Assembly: GCF_018129405.1 (NCBI RefSeq)
Contig: NZ_JAFCLP010000017.1
Span: 62,001 to 126,000 of the forward strand
DNA: 64,000 nt
From: Bradyrhizobium iriomotense
Lineage (GTDB): Bacteria > Pseudomonadota > Alphaproteobacteria > Rhizobiales > Xanthobacteraceae
Reading direction: 5' to 3'
Position numbers and translations under genes: made by a program. This document shows positions 27,835 through 36,092 of this stretch, piece after piece (positions within the stretch are counted from its first letter, which is position 1; each line of letters begins with the position of its first letter). The notes below the pieces were generated by a model. That model did not search any database. It was given only the letters and a program-made list of their open reading frames with translations, and was not told the origin of the DNA.

Positions 27835-28914
27835 TCACGAGAAATCAGCGGGCAGCACGTGAGCCACGGTCCTTGATGTCGAGGCCGGATCGGACAGCCT
27901 GAGCGAGACCGACGCGTTCCGGCTGGCGCAGCGCCACCGCGCGGGCGTGTCACCCGTGATCCGTTTGAAGACGGTGGAGAAATGCGCCTGGGTGCAGAAG
28001 CCGACGGTCAGCGCCACCTCGGCGAGGGCCATCTCGGAATTCGACAGCAGCGATTTCGCACGCTCGATGCGCTGATGCAGCAGATACTCGCGCGGTCGGT
28101 ACCCCGTCGCGGCGCGAAACTGGGCTGCGAAATGCATCCGGGACAGTCCCGCGACCTTGGCGAGCTCGGACAGGCTGATGCAGTGGTCGAAGTGCGTCCC
28201 GACATATTCCTCGACGCGCCGCAGCCGCCATTTCGGCAGGGCATTCACCCTCGCGTGTGGCAGCTCGCGCCGGGCAAGGTGCATGGCCAGCGTCTGGCCG
28301 ATGCAGCGCGCGAAGTCCCGGTCGGCCGAATGGCCGCGTTCGGTCAGCGCTTTCGCAAGCTGCTCGGCGAAGGGGTCGCGGAGCAGGATGAGGTCGTTGA
28401 GCCCTTGGGCAGAGGCAGGTCCTGCTCCAGCCCGCAGAGGCGGAAAATAGCTGCTGGCCGAGACGTGGAAGTGGAGGAAATCGCAGGGCGCGCAGAACTG
28501 CGCACTGAGCTGCTGCGACGGGGCGCCGATATACAGCGTGCCCGTCGGCATGACGCCGTCGAAGATGGTGTGACGGCCTCTGGTCAGCTTGACGCGGGTC
28601 GTCTTCAAGGCGATGGCGAAGAAGTATCGGTCCGCGGGCGTCGTCGCGTCTTCGCGCCTCATGCCCGTTTGCGTGCAGGTCCAGCGCGAGATCGTGATGT
28701 CGTCGGGCGCGGTGCCCGCTCGTTGACCGGGCTGACGCCACCTCCGTTCGAGGGGAAATGCGCGAGTCTCCTGCGGGGAGGCAGGTTCGCGGCGGCTGGG
28801 TTGATACGTCAACCGGGCGCCGGCCGCTTGCATATCAGTGAGCATCGTTCGTCCCCGTGTCCTGAATTCCGCTGCCGTGGTGATGGCTGCCGAATGCGAT
28901 TGGTGGATGCTCAA
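27835..28914 (-). CDS. AraC-family transcriptional regulator
   Basis: A 359-residue regulator. An N-terminal sensor-like domain (about 70-210, with GTLYIGAPSQQLSAQF and LHFHVSASSYF) precedes the double helix-turn-helix at about 235-335 (ISLSELAKVAGLSRMHFAAQFRAATG and LAEVALTVGFCTQAHFSTVFKRITG). It is convergent with the malonate operon, so it may not regulate it. Its DNA-binding domain is closely similar to that of the second AraC protein at 32796-33650. The start could also be the Met 23 residues in. Confidence 0.88.
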   Translation of the reverse strand: MSIHQSHSAAITTAAEFRTRGRTMLTDMQAAGARLTYQPSRREPASPQETRAFPLERRWRQPGQRAGTAPDDITISRWTCTQTGMRREDATTPADRYFFAIALKTTRVKLTRGRHTIFDGVMPTGTLYIGAPSQQLSAQFCAPCDFLHFHVSASSYFPPLRAGAGPASAQGLNDLILLRDPFAEQLAKALTERGHSADRDFARCIGQTLAMHLARRELPHARVNALPKWRLRRVEEYVGTHFDHCISLSELAKVAGLSRMHFAAQFRAATGYRPREYLLHQRIERAKSLLSNSEMALAEVALTVGFCTQAHFSTVFKRITGDTPARWRCASRNASVSLRLSDPASTSRTVAHVLPADFS

Positions 28915-29011
28915 ACGATAGGTGCGATATCACCGCAAGGCTCGTTAAGGATGCTTAAGCGATATTAGATTTTGCAAATGCGAGGGGTGCGACCGCGTGT
29001 CGCAAAAAGTT

Positions 29012-29035
29012 CAATTGAACCAACGGGATCAATTG
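29012..29035. promoter_or_regulatory. Inverted repeat, candidate operator of the AraC gene
   Basis: A perfect 7-bp inverted repeat CAATTGA (29012-29018) / TCAATTG (29029-29035) with a 10-bp spacer, about 100 bp upstream of the AraC start. It is AT-rich against a GC-rich background. Which protein binds is unknown. It does not match the FixK/FNR box, whose TTGAT/ATCAA half-sites are 4 bp apart. Confidence 0.4.
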
Positions 29036-29100
29036 GATGCGTTGTGAGGCCCGCTGTTGGGGCCACGCGATTTTGACGCGAGGCGCAGGTCTGATTCAGG

Positions 29101-29155
29101 GGCAGGCGCGGTGACACGTCGATGCCGGGGGTGAGGCCCGGCGCGATCGCCTGCC
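29101..29155 (-). terminator. Nested stem-loop downstream of the single-domain regulator
   Basis: Outer 8-bp arms GGCAGGCG (29101-29108) / CGCCTGCC (29148-29155) enclose an inner GCCGGG/CCCGGC stem. It lies about 130 bp past the stop of the regulator at 29284, so it could be a terminator without a U-run. Low certainty. Confidence 0.3.
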
Positions 29156-29283
29156 GATGTCGACGAAATCGACGGCGACTATGAGGTTTGCCGAGGCCTG
29201 CCGGTATTTCCGGTCCACCAACCCGGTTGCCAGAATGCACGCTTGGGGGACGAGGGTGCCGCGCGAGGAGCGACGGATGGATT

Positions 29284-29667
29284 TTACGGCCGTGCGTCGT
29301 GGCCTGCCAGCGCGTCCTCGAGACAGCGGATGATCTCGTCGCCGCTGGAAGGCTTGCCGAGATAGCAATGCGCGCCAGCGGCCATTACGCGCTGACGCAC
29401 GGCTTCGGTTGGAAATGCCGTCATGAAGATGATCGGGAAGCGCCGGCCGGAGGCGATCAACTGTGCCTGCAGTTCATCGCCGGTGATCACGGGCATCTGA
29501 ATGTCGGCGATCATGCATGCCGGATCGTCTCCTGGCGCATGCCGCAGGAAGTCGACGCCGGACTCGTAGGCATCGGCCTGGTAGCCAAGCGAGCGAACGA
29601 GGCTCGCAAGCGAAGTGCGAACGCCCTCATCGTCGTCCACAATCGCAATCACAGGGGTTTTGGCCAT
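29284..29667 (-). CDS. Single-domain response regulator
   Basis: A 127-residue protein that is only a receiver domain: acidic triad DDD at 11-13, phospho-acceptor D55 (MIADIQMPVITG), and the Lys in GKPSS. No output domain follows. Downstream of a kinase and a FixJ-type regulator it may act as a phosphate sink or competitor, or signal through protein contact, as other single-domain regulators do. It begins about 107 bp after the FixJ-type gene on the same strand. Confidence 0.88.
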   Translation of the reverse strand: MAKTPVIAIVDDDEGVRTSLASLVRSLGYQADAYESGVDFLRHAPGDDPACMIADIQMPVITGDELQAQLIASGRRFPIIFMTAFPTEAVRQRVMAAGAHCYLGKPSSGDEIIRCLEDALAGHDARP

Positions 29668-29774
29668 TCGCGCACAATCCTGACCGCGGTGTTCCGCCGG
29701 GGCAAGGAGGATATCTCCCGTTGCGCGGCCGATGGCGTCTTATGCACCCGGGGCGAGGCCCACCGGAATTATAC

Positions 29775-30446
29775 TCAGGTTTGGTCCGTAGACCTGCGGG
29801 TCTGGGAAACCCCGAGCGCCTCGGCCTTGCGAACGAGGTCGGCCAGTGACCTAACCCCCATCTTGCGCATGACGTTCCCGCGGTGGATCTTGACGGTGAT
29901 CTCGCTGAGGCCGATCAGGGCGGCGACCTGCTTGTTCATCAGGCCGGCGGTGACATGGCCCATCACCTCGCGCTCGCGCGCCGTCAGGGTCTCGTACTGG
30001 GCCCGGATGTCCTCCCTGGTCGCGGCTTCGGCACGGTGCTGGGCATCGCGCTCGAGCGCCGCCGTCACGGCATCGAGCATGTCCTGGTCGCGGAACGGCT
30101 TGGAGAGGAAGTCGACGGCGCCAGCTTTCATGGCGCGCACCGACATCGGAATGTCGCCATGGCCGGTCATGAAGATGATCGGATAGCTGATGCCCTGCCG
30201 GACAAGTTGCCCCTGCAGATCGAGCCCGCTCACGCCCGGAAGGCGGACGTCCAGCACGATGCAGCCGGGGCCGTCGGGCAGCGAGCCGGCGAGCAGTTCG
30301 GCCGGCGAGCCGAACAGCCGCGTCTCGAGGCCGACGGATCGGAACAGGCTGTCGAGTGAGGCGCGGATGCCCGCATCGTCATCGACGATGATGACAGTCG
30401 CGCTGGAGGGTTGCGCCGGCGGCTGAGCCTGGTTTGGTCGTGTCAT
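29775..30446 (-). CDS. FixJ-family response regulator (LuxR-type HTH)
   Basis: A 223-residue regulator. The receiver domain (about 17-130) has DDD at 22-24, phospho-acceptor D66 (VLDVRLPGVSG) and Lys in LSKPFRDQDM. The LuxR/FixJ helix-turn-helix is at about 150-215 (LTAREREVMGHVTAGLMNKQ). It overlaps the kinase gene by 4 bp (ATGA) and is surely its cognate partner. Its targets are unknown; the palindrome at 32644-32657 is one candidate site. Confidence 0.92.
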   Translation of the reverse strand: MTRPNQAQPPAQPSSATVIIVDDDAGIRASLDSLFRSVGLETRLFGSPAELLAGSLPDGPGCIVLDVRLPGVSGLDLQGQLVRQGISYPIIFMTGHGDIPMSVRAMKAGAVDFLSKPFRDQDMLDAVTAALERDAQHRAEAATREDIRAQYETLTAREREVMGHVTAGLMNKQVAALIGLSEITVKIHRGNVMRKMGVRSLADLVRKAEALGVSQTRRSTDQT

Positions 30447-32353
30447 GGCGAGGCGTGTTCTTGGCTATATGGCAGTGTCAGGTGGAATGTCGCTCCCGAA
30501 CCCGGGGTGCTCGCCACCGACAATCGGCCGCCGTGAGCTTCCACCGTCGTTCGGCAGATCGCAAGCCCCATGCCCATTCCGCCATCCTTCGTCGTGAAGA
30601 ACGGGTCGAACAGGCGCGGCAGGTCGTTAGGGTGGATGCCCGGGCCGCTGTCCTGCACCGTGATGGCGAGGGTTTCGCTGCCCACGATGCCGGCGCGCAG
30701 CGTGATGGTGCGGGGACCGGGCCGGCCTGACATGGCCTGGCCGGCATTGACCAGAAGATTGACCAGGACCTGTTGCAGCTGAATCCGGTCGCCGCGAACC
30801 GGCGGCAGGCCGGGCTCCGTCTCGACGACGAGGGCGACGTCGTCCTTGGCGAGCTCGCGCGCGACCAGCGCCGTCGCCTCCGCGATGATCTCGCCTATTT
30901 GCAGCATGTCTTGCTGGGCCGGGGCCTTCTTCAGGAAGGTCCGGATGCGAGTGACGACCTCGCTGGCGCGGCGGCCCTGAGCAACGACATGGCCGATCGT
31001 GGTCGCAACCTCCTTGAGATCGGGGACGTCGCGCCGCAGCCAGCGCAAGCCGGCTTCGCCGCTGGTGACGATCGCCGCCAGCGGCTGGTTCACCTCATGC
31101 GCAATGGAGGCGCTGAGCTCGCCGAGGGTGGCAACGCGCGCAGCATGGGCTAGGTCAGCCTGCGCTGCGAGCAGCGCGTCTTGCGCCTGCTTGCGCTCGG
31201 TGATGTCGATGACGAAGACGAGCACGTCGTGATCTTCGTCGGATCGGGGCGAAAAGGTGATCGTGAACAGCACGGGGATCTTGCGTCCGTCGAGCCGCAC
31301 GAGCTCGGTCTCTCCTTCGTGGAACCGCTCTCCTTGCGCGAATGCGACGAGGGCGTCGAGGAAACTGCGATCGTTCTCGCCCAGCAGCTTGTCCGCACTC
31401 TCGATGAAGGCCGCAGAGCTGCTTGCCCCCGCCATCTTCTGCAGGGCCGGATTGACGTCGACGATCCTGGCGAGCCCGCGGGCATGCCGGACGAAATCGG
31501 GATGTCGTGCCAGATAATCGCGCAGGTCCGCCCCGCGCGTCGGTAGCGAATCCAGCGCGGCCCGCAATCCGCTCCAGTCTTCCTCGACGACGCCGATCCG
31601 AGTTGCGTCGAACATCCGGCGGTATCGCTGCTCGCTCTGCACCAGCGCGCTGTGCGCGGCCACGCGGTCCGTGACATCGGTGTGCGTTTCGAGCACCGCC
31701 ACGGGTTTGCCGAGGTGGTCGTGCTGCAGGGCCCATCGGGCATCGACGGCGAGTATGGAGCCGGCCTTCGTCCGCTGCTCCACCCTGCCTTCCCATCGCC
31801 CGGTATCGAGCAGGCTGGTCTCGATGACTTCCCGCCGGTCGGAATAGCTGGTTCGCAGCAGCTTGTCGGCGAATTGCCCGAGCGCCTCGTCGGACGACCA
31901 GCCGTAGGTCTGTTCCGCAGTCTTGTTCCAGAAGGTGATCACGCCGCCGCGATCCCTGACGAAGATCATGTCATGCGAGAGATTGAGCAGGCGCGCCTGC
32001 GCCGCGAGGCGCCTCGTCGCCGCGTGATTCTGCAGCACCAAGAGGGTCGTGATCCCGATTGCCGCCAGACTCACCAGCGCGCGAAGGGCAGGGGAGGCGA
32101 TCGTCTCCAAATCGTGCGAGATGAGATAGGCGCTGATGGTCAGGACGATGCAGCCGGCTGCGGCGATGATGATGTCGTTGCGCCGGTTCGTCCGCGCCGC
32201 AAGCAGGATGGCAACAACGTAGAGAACGGCGACCGCGCCCTCGAGCGGCGTCAGCACGTCGACCATGAAGACCGCGAAGGCGAGAGCGGCGGACCAGAAC
32301 CGCAAGCCGGCGCGGCTCATGGATGAACCCGTGGGCCGATCAAGGTTCGTCAT
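30443..32353 (-). CDS. PAS-domain sensor histidine kinase (FixL-like)
   Basis: A 636-residue hybrid-free kinase. Membrane helices lie at about 17-35, 38-53, 61-78 and 90-108, then PAS 1 (about 118-232), PAS 2 with an inserted segment LRDYLARHPDFVRH (about 240-390), H419 in SIAHEVNQPLAAIVTSGEA, and the ATPase domain (VNLLVNAGQAM, DSGPGI, GMGMGLAIC). No heme-binding or flavin-binding signature is obvious. The C-half closely resembles the orphan kinase at 12514-14010. An alternative start at Met12 exists; neither start has a strong ribosome site. Confidence 0.9.
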   Translation of the reverse strand: MTNLDRPTGSSMSRAGLRFWSAALAFAVFMVDVLTPLEGAVAVLYVVAILLAARTNRRNDIIIAAAGCIVLTISAYLISHDLETIASPALRALVSLAAIGITTLLVLQNHAATRRLAAQARLLNLSHDMIFVRDRGGVITFWNKTAEQTYGWSSDEALGQFADKLLRTSYSDRREVIETSLLDTGRWEGRVEQRTKAGSILAVDARWALQHDHLGKPVAVLETHTDVTDRVAAHSALVQSEQRYRRMFDATRIGVVEEDWSGLRAALDSLPTRGADLRDYLARHPDFVRHARGLARIVDVNPALQKMAGASSSAAFIESADKLLGENDRSFLDALVAFAQGERFHEGETELVRLDGRKIPVLFTITFSPRSDEDHDVLVFVIDITERKQAQDALLAAQADLAHAARVATLGELSASIAHEVNQPLAAIVTSGEAGLRWLRRDVPDLKEVATTIGHVVAQGRRASEVVTRIRTFLKKAPAQQDMLQIGEIIAEATALVARELAKDDVALVVETEPGLPPVRGDRIQLQQVLVNLLVNAGQAMSGRPGPRTITLRAGIVGSETLAITVQDSGPGIHPNDLPRLFDPFFTTKDGGMGMGLAICRTTVEAHGGRLSVASTPGSGATFHLTLPYSQEHASP

Positions 32354-32795
32354 CGTCGCAGGCGGTGTTTCTTCTCATCGCAGCGGCGTTGATGCCGCGA
32401 TTTGATCGCGTCCACAATATCCGGCCAGACGATTTTCGTGCTCTCTTGGAAGACCTCGTGGGAAGTTGAATTCGGCGCGAGCTCCGACAAAGGGATTCCC
32501 CGCCAGAACAAGGCTTGTCGCTGATCTCGCCGAACGCGGGCGCGTCAAACTACCGCAGGCGCGTCGCACCGCCGGGCTCGCACGTCCGCGGATGCAGACG
32601 AGGAGTTCCGCTCGCGCTCTCGTCCGATGACTGCGCTTGCGATCATACCTAGGTATGACGCGGTTAACCCGAGACCTTATCCGTGCACCCGCGCGTAGAA
32701 TGGAGCGTGCGGATCACCGAACTACTCTGCCCCCATCGCATTCGGGCAAGCCTGCCAGGCATTGCCGGTGCGTACTGGGACAAGGAGGCTCGACG
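32354..32795. other. Divergent promoter region, kinase operon / AraC gene
   Basis: About 440 bp between the divergent kinase operon and the second AraC gene. The only clear structure is a 14-bp palindrome at 32644-32657. Short reading frames here lack ribosome sites and are not counted. Confidence 0.6.
32644..32657. promoter_or_regulatory. Perfect palindrome CATACCTAGGTATG
   Basis: A perfect 14-bp palindrome in the divergent region, about 140 bp upstream of the AraC start and about 290 bp upstream of the kinase start. A symmetric site of this kind fits a dimeric regulator such as the FixJ-type protein or an AraC-independent repressor. The assignment is a guess from position. Confidence 0.45.
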
Positions 32796-33650
32796 ATGTC
32801 GCTGCAGATGTCATACCCGCAAACCGCCAAGGATCATGTCGCCGCCGCAATCGACGTCTCGTCGATCGACGGCCCGCTTCTGCGGCCATCGAAACGTTCG
32901 CCGCGCTCCGGCGAGGGGGCAATGACGCTCTCCCTCGTGCATTTGGATGTTGCACTGGCCATCGAGCCGCCTGCGCCGGACGTGCCAGGTTTGGCCGACG
33001 GCGAGCCGAGCTTCAAAGTGTCCGCGAAACGTCTTGCGCGCGCGTCCGCCGAGTCCGATCGGGAGACGGATGCCGAGGAGGTCGCTGACCCCGTGATGCG
33101 GCGCCTCTCGGATGCGCTCGCGGCCACCAGAGCTATGCACCATCCCCATTCTGCCATCCTTGTCGACGCGTTGCGTCTGGCCATGCTGACCCGCAAAGCC
33201 AGCCGGCGGACGGTGGTCGGTCGAGGCCAGTCCGAGCCGGCCGAAGGCGACCGCGAAGGGCAAGCCTGCCGGGCGGTGCGGTCGCTGCAGAAATGGCGCC
33301 TCAAGCGCGTCATGCAGTATATCGACGATAATCTGGACGCGAAGGTCACCTTGCAGCATCTGGCCGCCGTGGCCGGCCTGAGCCGGATGCATTTCGCCGC
33401 GCAGTTCCGGGCGGCCGTCGGCATGCGGCCCCACGATTATTTGCTGAGGCGGCGGATCGAGCGAGCCCAGGAGTTGCTGCAGCGGGCCGACGTCTCGCTC
33501 GTCGACATCGCCTTGACCGTCGGCTTCCAGACGCAGGCTCATTTCACGACGGTGTTCAAACGCTTCGTGGGCGATACGCCGTATCAGTGGAGGAGTGCGC
33601 ATCTCGCTCAATTTCTGCCGCTGCCGCGCCCCGAGGCGAGGCCGTCATGA
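32796..33650 (+). CDS. AraC-family regulator with atypical N-terminus
   Basis: A 284-residue protein. The C-terminal 100 residues are a standard AraC double helix-turn-helix (LAAVAGLSRMHFAAQFRAAVG and LVDIALTVGFQTQAHFTTVFKRFVG), closely similar to the AraC protein at 27835-28914. The N-terminal part is Ala/Glu-rich and shows no cupin sensor domain. The ATG at 32796 is preceded by AAGGAGG at ideal spacing, so longer readings are rejected. A small gene overlaps its stop. It may be a constitutive or partner-controlled regulator. Confidence 0.85.
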   Translation: MSLQMSYPQTAKDHVAAAIDVSSIDGPLLRPSKRSPRSGEGAMTLSLVHLDVALAIEPPAPDVPGLADGEPSFKVSAKRLARASAESDRETDAEEVADPVMRRLSDALAATRAMHHPHSAILVDALRLAMLTRKASRRTVVGRGQSEPAEGDREGQACRAVRSLQKWRLKRVMQYIDDNLDAKVTLQHLAAVAGLSRMHFAAQFRAAVGMRPHDYLLRRRIERAQELLQRADVSLVDIALTVGFQTQAHFTTVFKRFVGDTPYQWRSAHLAQFLPLPRPEARPS

Positions 33651-33901
33651 GCAGCGTCGGCATTCAGGCCCTGTTGCTTTCACTGCTCGGCATTCACTCG
33701 GCGCTGACGCACCACGAGATCATGGCATTGTTGGCGATCGTTCGCGGTCTCGGCGCCTCCTATCGTTTCGCATCTTCGGAACCGGGGGCGGGCGTCTTCT
33801 ATGGTCGCGTCACCCTAAGCTTCTGCAGGCTCATTGCCGCCGGCATCGCGCGTTATGCATCGATGGAGTCGGCGATCGAAGAAACGGCCACGCAAGTCTG
33901 A
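33647..33901 (+). CDS. Small protein coupled to the AraC gene
   Basis: An 84-residue protein whose ATG overlaps the AraC stop (ATGA), the arrangement of a translationally coupled gene. It has an amphipathic N-terminal half (VGIQALLLSLLGIHSALTHHEIMALLAIV) and a Ser/Gly-rich middle. No family recognised. A companion protein for the sensorless AraC regulator is one possibility. Confidence 0.5.
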   Translation: MSSVGIQALLLSLLGIHSALTHHEIMALLAIVRGLGASYRFASSEPGAGVFYGRVTLSFCRLIAAGIARYASMESAIEETATQV

Positions 33902-33911
33902 AAGCTCGTAG

Positions 33912-33939
33912 GATGGGTTGAGCCCTTGCGAAACCCATC
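33912..33939. repeat. GATGGGTT/AACCCATC hairpin repeat
   Basis: An 8-bp inverted repeat (33912-33919 with 33932-33939) enclosing GAGCCCTTGCGA. It matches, from memory, a very common short intergenic repeat of Bradyrhizobium (GTAGGATGGGT...AAACCCATC). It lies 10 bp after the small-gene stop, so it could act as a terminator. Confidence 0.65.
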
Positions 33940-34155
33940 TTCTGAATTGCAGTCCAGCACACTCAGTGCCGGATCATCTGTCTCCCTCCGCCGCCGACGC
34001 AAAGGCCTGACGCGAATCTGGTTCTCGCAAGTTCGAGCCGCTATGGGCGGATGACGAGAAGAAGCTCTCAGTGCTCTCCCGTGCGAGACGCCGGGACAGG
34101 CGGCCCGACGTGGAGCCCTGACATCGCTCCCGACGGATTTTCCGAAGGTGATATA

Positions 34156-34261
34156 ATGCCCCTGTTTTGCCCGACGAGTCAAACGGCACCGTCACCGGCA
34201 TAAGTGCTTGATCCCGCAGGCCGCGGCTACTGTGCATGGGGTTGTTTTCGACGTTTTTTTG
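34156..34261. repeat. Probable dispersed intergenic repeat
   Basis: AT-richer stretch running from ATGCCCCTGTTTTGCCCGAC to the T-rich end near 34260 (CATGGGGTTGTTTTCGACG, then seven T). I recognise both ends as parts of a repeat scattered through Bradyrhizobium chromosomes, here probably a shortened copy. Only one copy is present in this window, so the call rests on memory. Confidence 0.45.
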
Positions 34262-34356
34262 CCGGAGCGCTCAACCATTCGCAAATCTCCGCTCCCACTC
34301 GCTCCGCCTCCCATCCCCAAAACGTCACGTTGTGGAGAAGTAGTTCCGGCCCCGCC

Positions 34357-35049
34357 TTAAAGCATCGGTTCGAACTGGCAGTGCACGAGCATCTCGGAGA
34401 CCGACGCGTTGTTCGGCAGCATGAGTGCGGTTTCCACCAGGCGGGCGATGTCGCCCGGCTGGCTCATCTCGTGGCGGGGGATCTCGTCGTCGTTCAACGT
34501 CATGTCGGTGGCAACGTAGCCCGGACAGATCACCGTCGCCCGAATGCCGGCCGCGCGTCCTTCCCGGCGAATGCCGTGGGTGAGTGCGACAACGGCGAAC
34601 TTGGTCATCGCGTAGCCAACGTTGCTTCCCACGCGCTTTCCGGCAAGGGACCCGAGATTGATGACCCGGCCATGACCGCAGACGGCCAAATGAGGGAGGG
34701 TGGCTCTGACGAGGCGGAGGGGACCCTTGACGTTTACGCGCCACATTTCGTCCAGTTCGTTCTCGCCTTCGTCGGAGACGCGGACCTTCGGATTGATTCC
34801 GGCCGCGTTGATGATGGCGTCGACGCCGCCCCACCGCGCGACCGTTGCGTTGACCCAGGCGATCGGGCTCTTGGCGTCTTCGGCATCATAGCGGTGCGTC
34901 ATGAGCCTCTCGCTCTCGGAGAGGCGGCTCGGATCGCGAAGTCCCGCCGATACGCGGAAGCCCGACGCCAGCAGCCGGTCGACGACGGCGCGTCCGATGC
35001 CGCGCGAAGCCCCGGAGACCATGACGATCCGATTGCCGACTTCCAACAT
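34357..35049 (-). CDS. SDR-family oxidoreductase
   Basis: A 230-residue short-chain dehydrogenase/reductase. Cofactor motif GASRGIG at about 14-20, NAAG at about 83, catalytic Ser in LGSLAG and the YAMTK pair (Tyr-x3-Lys). The ATG at 35049 starts just before the first beta-strand; an upstream extension is not supported. It diverges from the SDR gene at 35289 and is only distantly related to the two mirror-image SDRs. Likely part of the catabolic island, substrate unknown. Confidence 0.88.
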   Translation of the reverse strand: MLEVGNRIVMVSGASRGIGRAVVDRLLASGFRVSAGLRDPSRLSESERLMTHRYDAEDAKSPIAWVNATVARWGGVDAIINAAGINPKVRVSDEGENELDEMWRVNVKGPLRLVRATLPHLAVCGHGRVINLGSLAGKRVGSNVGYAMTKFAVVALTHGIRREGRAAGIRATVICPGYVATDMTLNDDEIPRHEMSQPGDIARLVETALMLPNNASVSEMLVHCQFEPML

Positions 35050-35195
35050 CCGTGTCCGTCTCCTACTGCGGGCCAAGAGTGTTGCGAAATGTAAGGGGAC
35101 ACCCGCGACGACGAGTAAGAGAAATTCACTCTGACTGCATCGGGTATGCTTATGGCTCGCGTGCCCGACGACTTTCAGCCGGGGATATTGGATGT

Positions 35196-35225
35196 CCTTA
35201 TGAGGGCAGAACAAATCCGCTGTAT
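35196..35225 (+). promoter_or_regulatory. Shared upstream element, copy 1 (weakest)
   Basis: Matches the element at 41483-41512 in 16 of 30 positions without gaps, including CCTTAT and GCAGA. Its end lies 63 bp before the SDR start codon at 35289, similar to the other two copies (68 and 77 bp). Candidate binding site of the island's regulator. Confidence 0.4.
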
Positions 35226-35288
35226 GCGTGCGCCAATCTCCGCACGTAATTTTCCGCCGCTCGGCCTGACTGCAAGAGAGCTCTGCGG

Positions 35289-36092
35289 ATGGGATTTTCG
35301 GACTACCGAACGGCGTTGGTGACGGGCGCGTCCTCCGGTATCGGGGCTGCGACGGTTCGGCGCCTCCGCGCCGAGGGGCTCGAGGTTCATGCGCTGGCGC
35401 GCGACGTTGGCCGGCTGGCCAGCCTGTCTGCCGAGACCGGATGCCACGCCTGCGCGGTCGATGTGAACGATCTCGACGCCTTGAAGCGCCTTGCGAGCTC
35501 CGCCGAATTCGATGTTCTCGTCAACAATGCCGGCCAGTCGCGGCGCGGCACTATTCTGGATACAGCGCCTGATGATGTCGACACGCTGGTCGACGTCAAT
35601 CTGCGGGCGGTCCTGCACCTGACGCGGCTGATCGCACCAGGCATGGTGAGGCGCAACCGCGGCCACGTGGTCAACGTCTCGTCGATCGCCGGCCACTATG
35701 CCTTCGGCGAGAACGCGACGACATTCAATTCATCGGTGGCCTATCACGCAACGAAGGCGGGCATTCATTCGCTGTCGCAGCAATTGCGCGCCGATCTCTA
35801 CGGCACCTGCGTTCGCGTCACCGAAGTTTCGCCCGGGCGCGTGGCGACGAGCATCTTCCAGAACCAGAACGCCGCCGACAACCCGGATGCCCGCTTTGTC
35901 GGCGGCTTCGAGACGCTTCAGTCCGAGGACATCGCGGATGCCATTGCGTTCGCGGTGGGATCCCCAGCGCGGATGAACGTCGCGATGATCGAGGTCGTAC
36001 CAACATTCCAGGTCGTCGGTGAATTGCGATTTGCGAGCCGATCCGAGGCCGCACGTTTAAGAGAAATGAGAAGTGGAGCTGAAAATGCCTGA
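35289..36092 (+). CDS. SDR-family oxidoreductase, mirror paralogue 1
   Basis: A 267-residue SDR. GASSGIG (about 13-19), NNAG (about 78), VSSIAG with the catalytic Ser, and YHATK (Tyr-x3-Lys). It is strongly similar over its first 200 residues to the SDR at 47938-48696 on the other strand, both opening MGFSDYRTALVTGASSGIG. The ATG at 35289 is supported by that shared start. Its stop overlaps the aminotransferase start by 8 bp, so the two are co-transcribed. Probably oxidises a hydroxyl intermediate of the island's substrate. Confidence 0.9.
   Translation: MGFSDYRTALVTGASSGIGAATVRRLRAEGLEVHALARDVGRLASLSAETGCHACAVDVNDLDALKRLASSAEFDVLVNNAGQSRRGTILDTAPDDVDTLVDVNLRAVLHLTRLIAPGMVRRNRGHVVNVSSIAGHYAFGENATTFNSSVAYHATKAGIHSLSQQLRADLYGTCVRVTEVSPGRVATSIFQNQNAADNPDARFVGGFETLQSEDIADAIAFAVGSPARMNVAMIEVVPTFQVVGELRFASRSEAARLREMRSGAENA

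Larger units (their letters stand above)
28915..29283. other. Intergenic region upstream of the AraC gene
   Basis: About 370 bp between the AraC gene start and the end of the single-domain response regulator, both on the minus strand. It contains the inverted repeat at 29012-29035 and the nested hairpin at 29101-29155, listed separately. No believable gene was seen. Confidence 0.6.
33902..34356. other. Repeat-bearing intergenic region
   Basis: About 455 bp between two convergent genes. It contains two sequences I recognise as dispersed Bradyrhizobium repeats, listed separately (33912-33939 and 34156-34261). No gene was seen. Confidence 0.6.

Noticed and set aside
29012-29035. FixK/FNR box
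   Set aside because: The half-sites are CAATTGA/TCAATTG with a 10-bp spacer, not TTGAT-N4-ATCAA.
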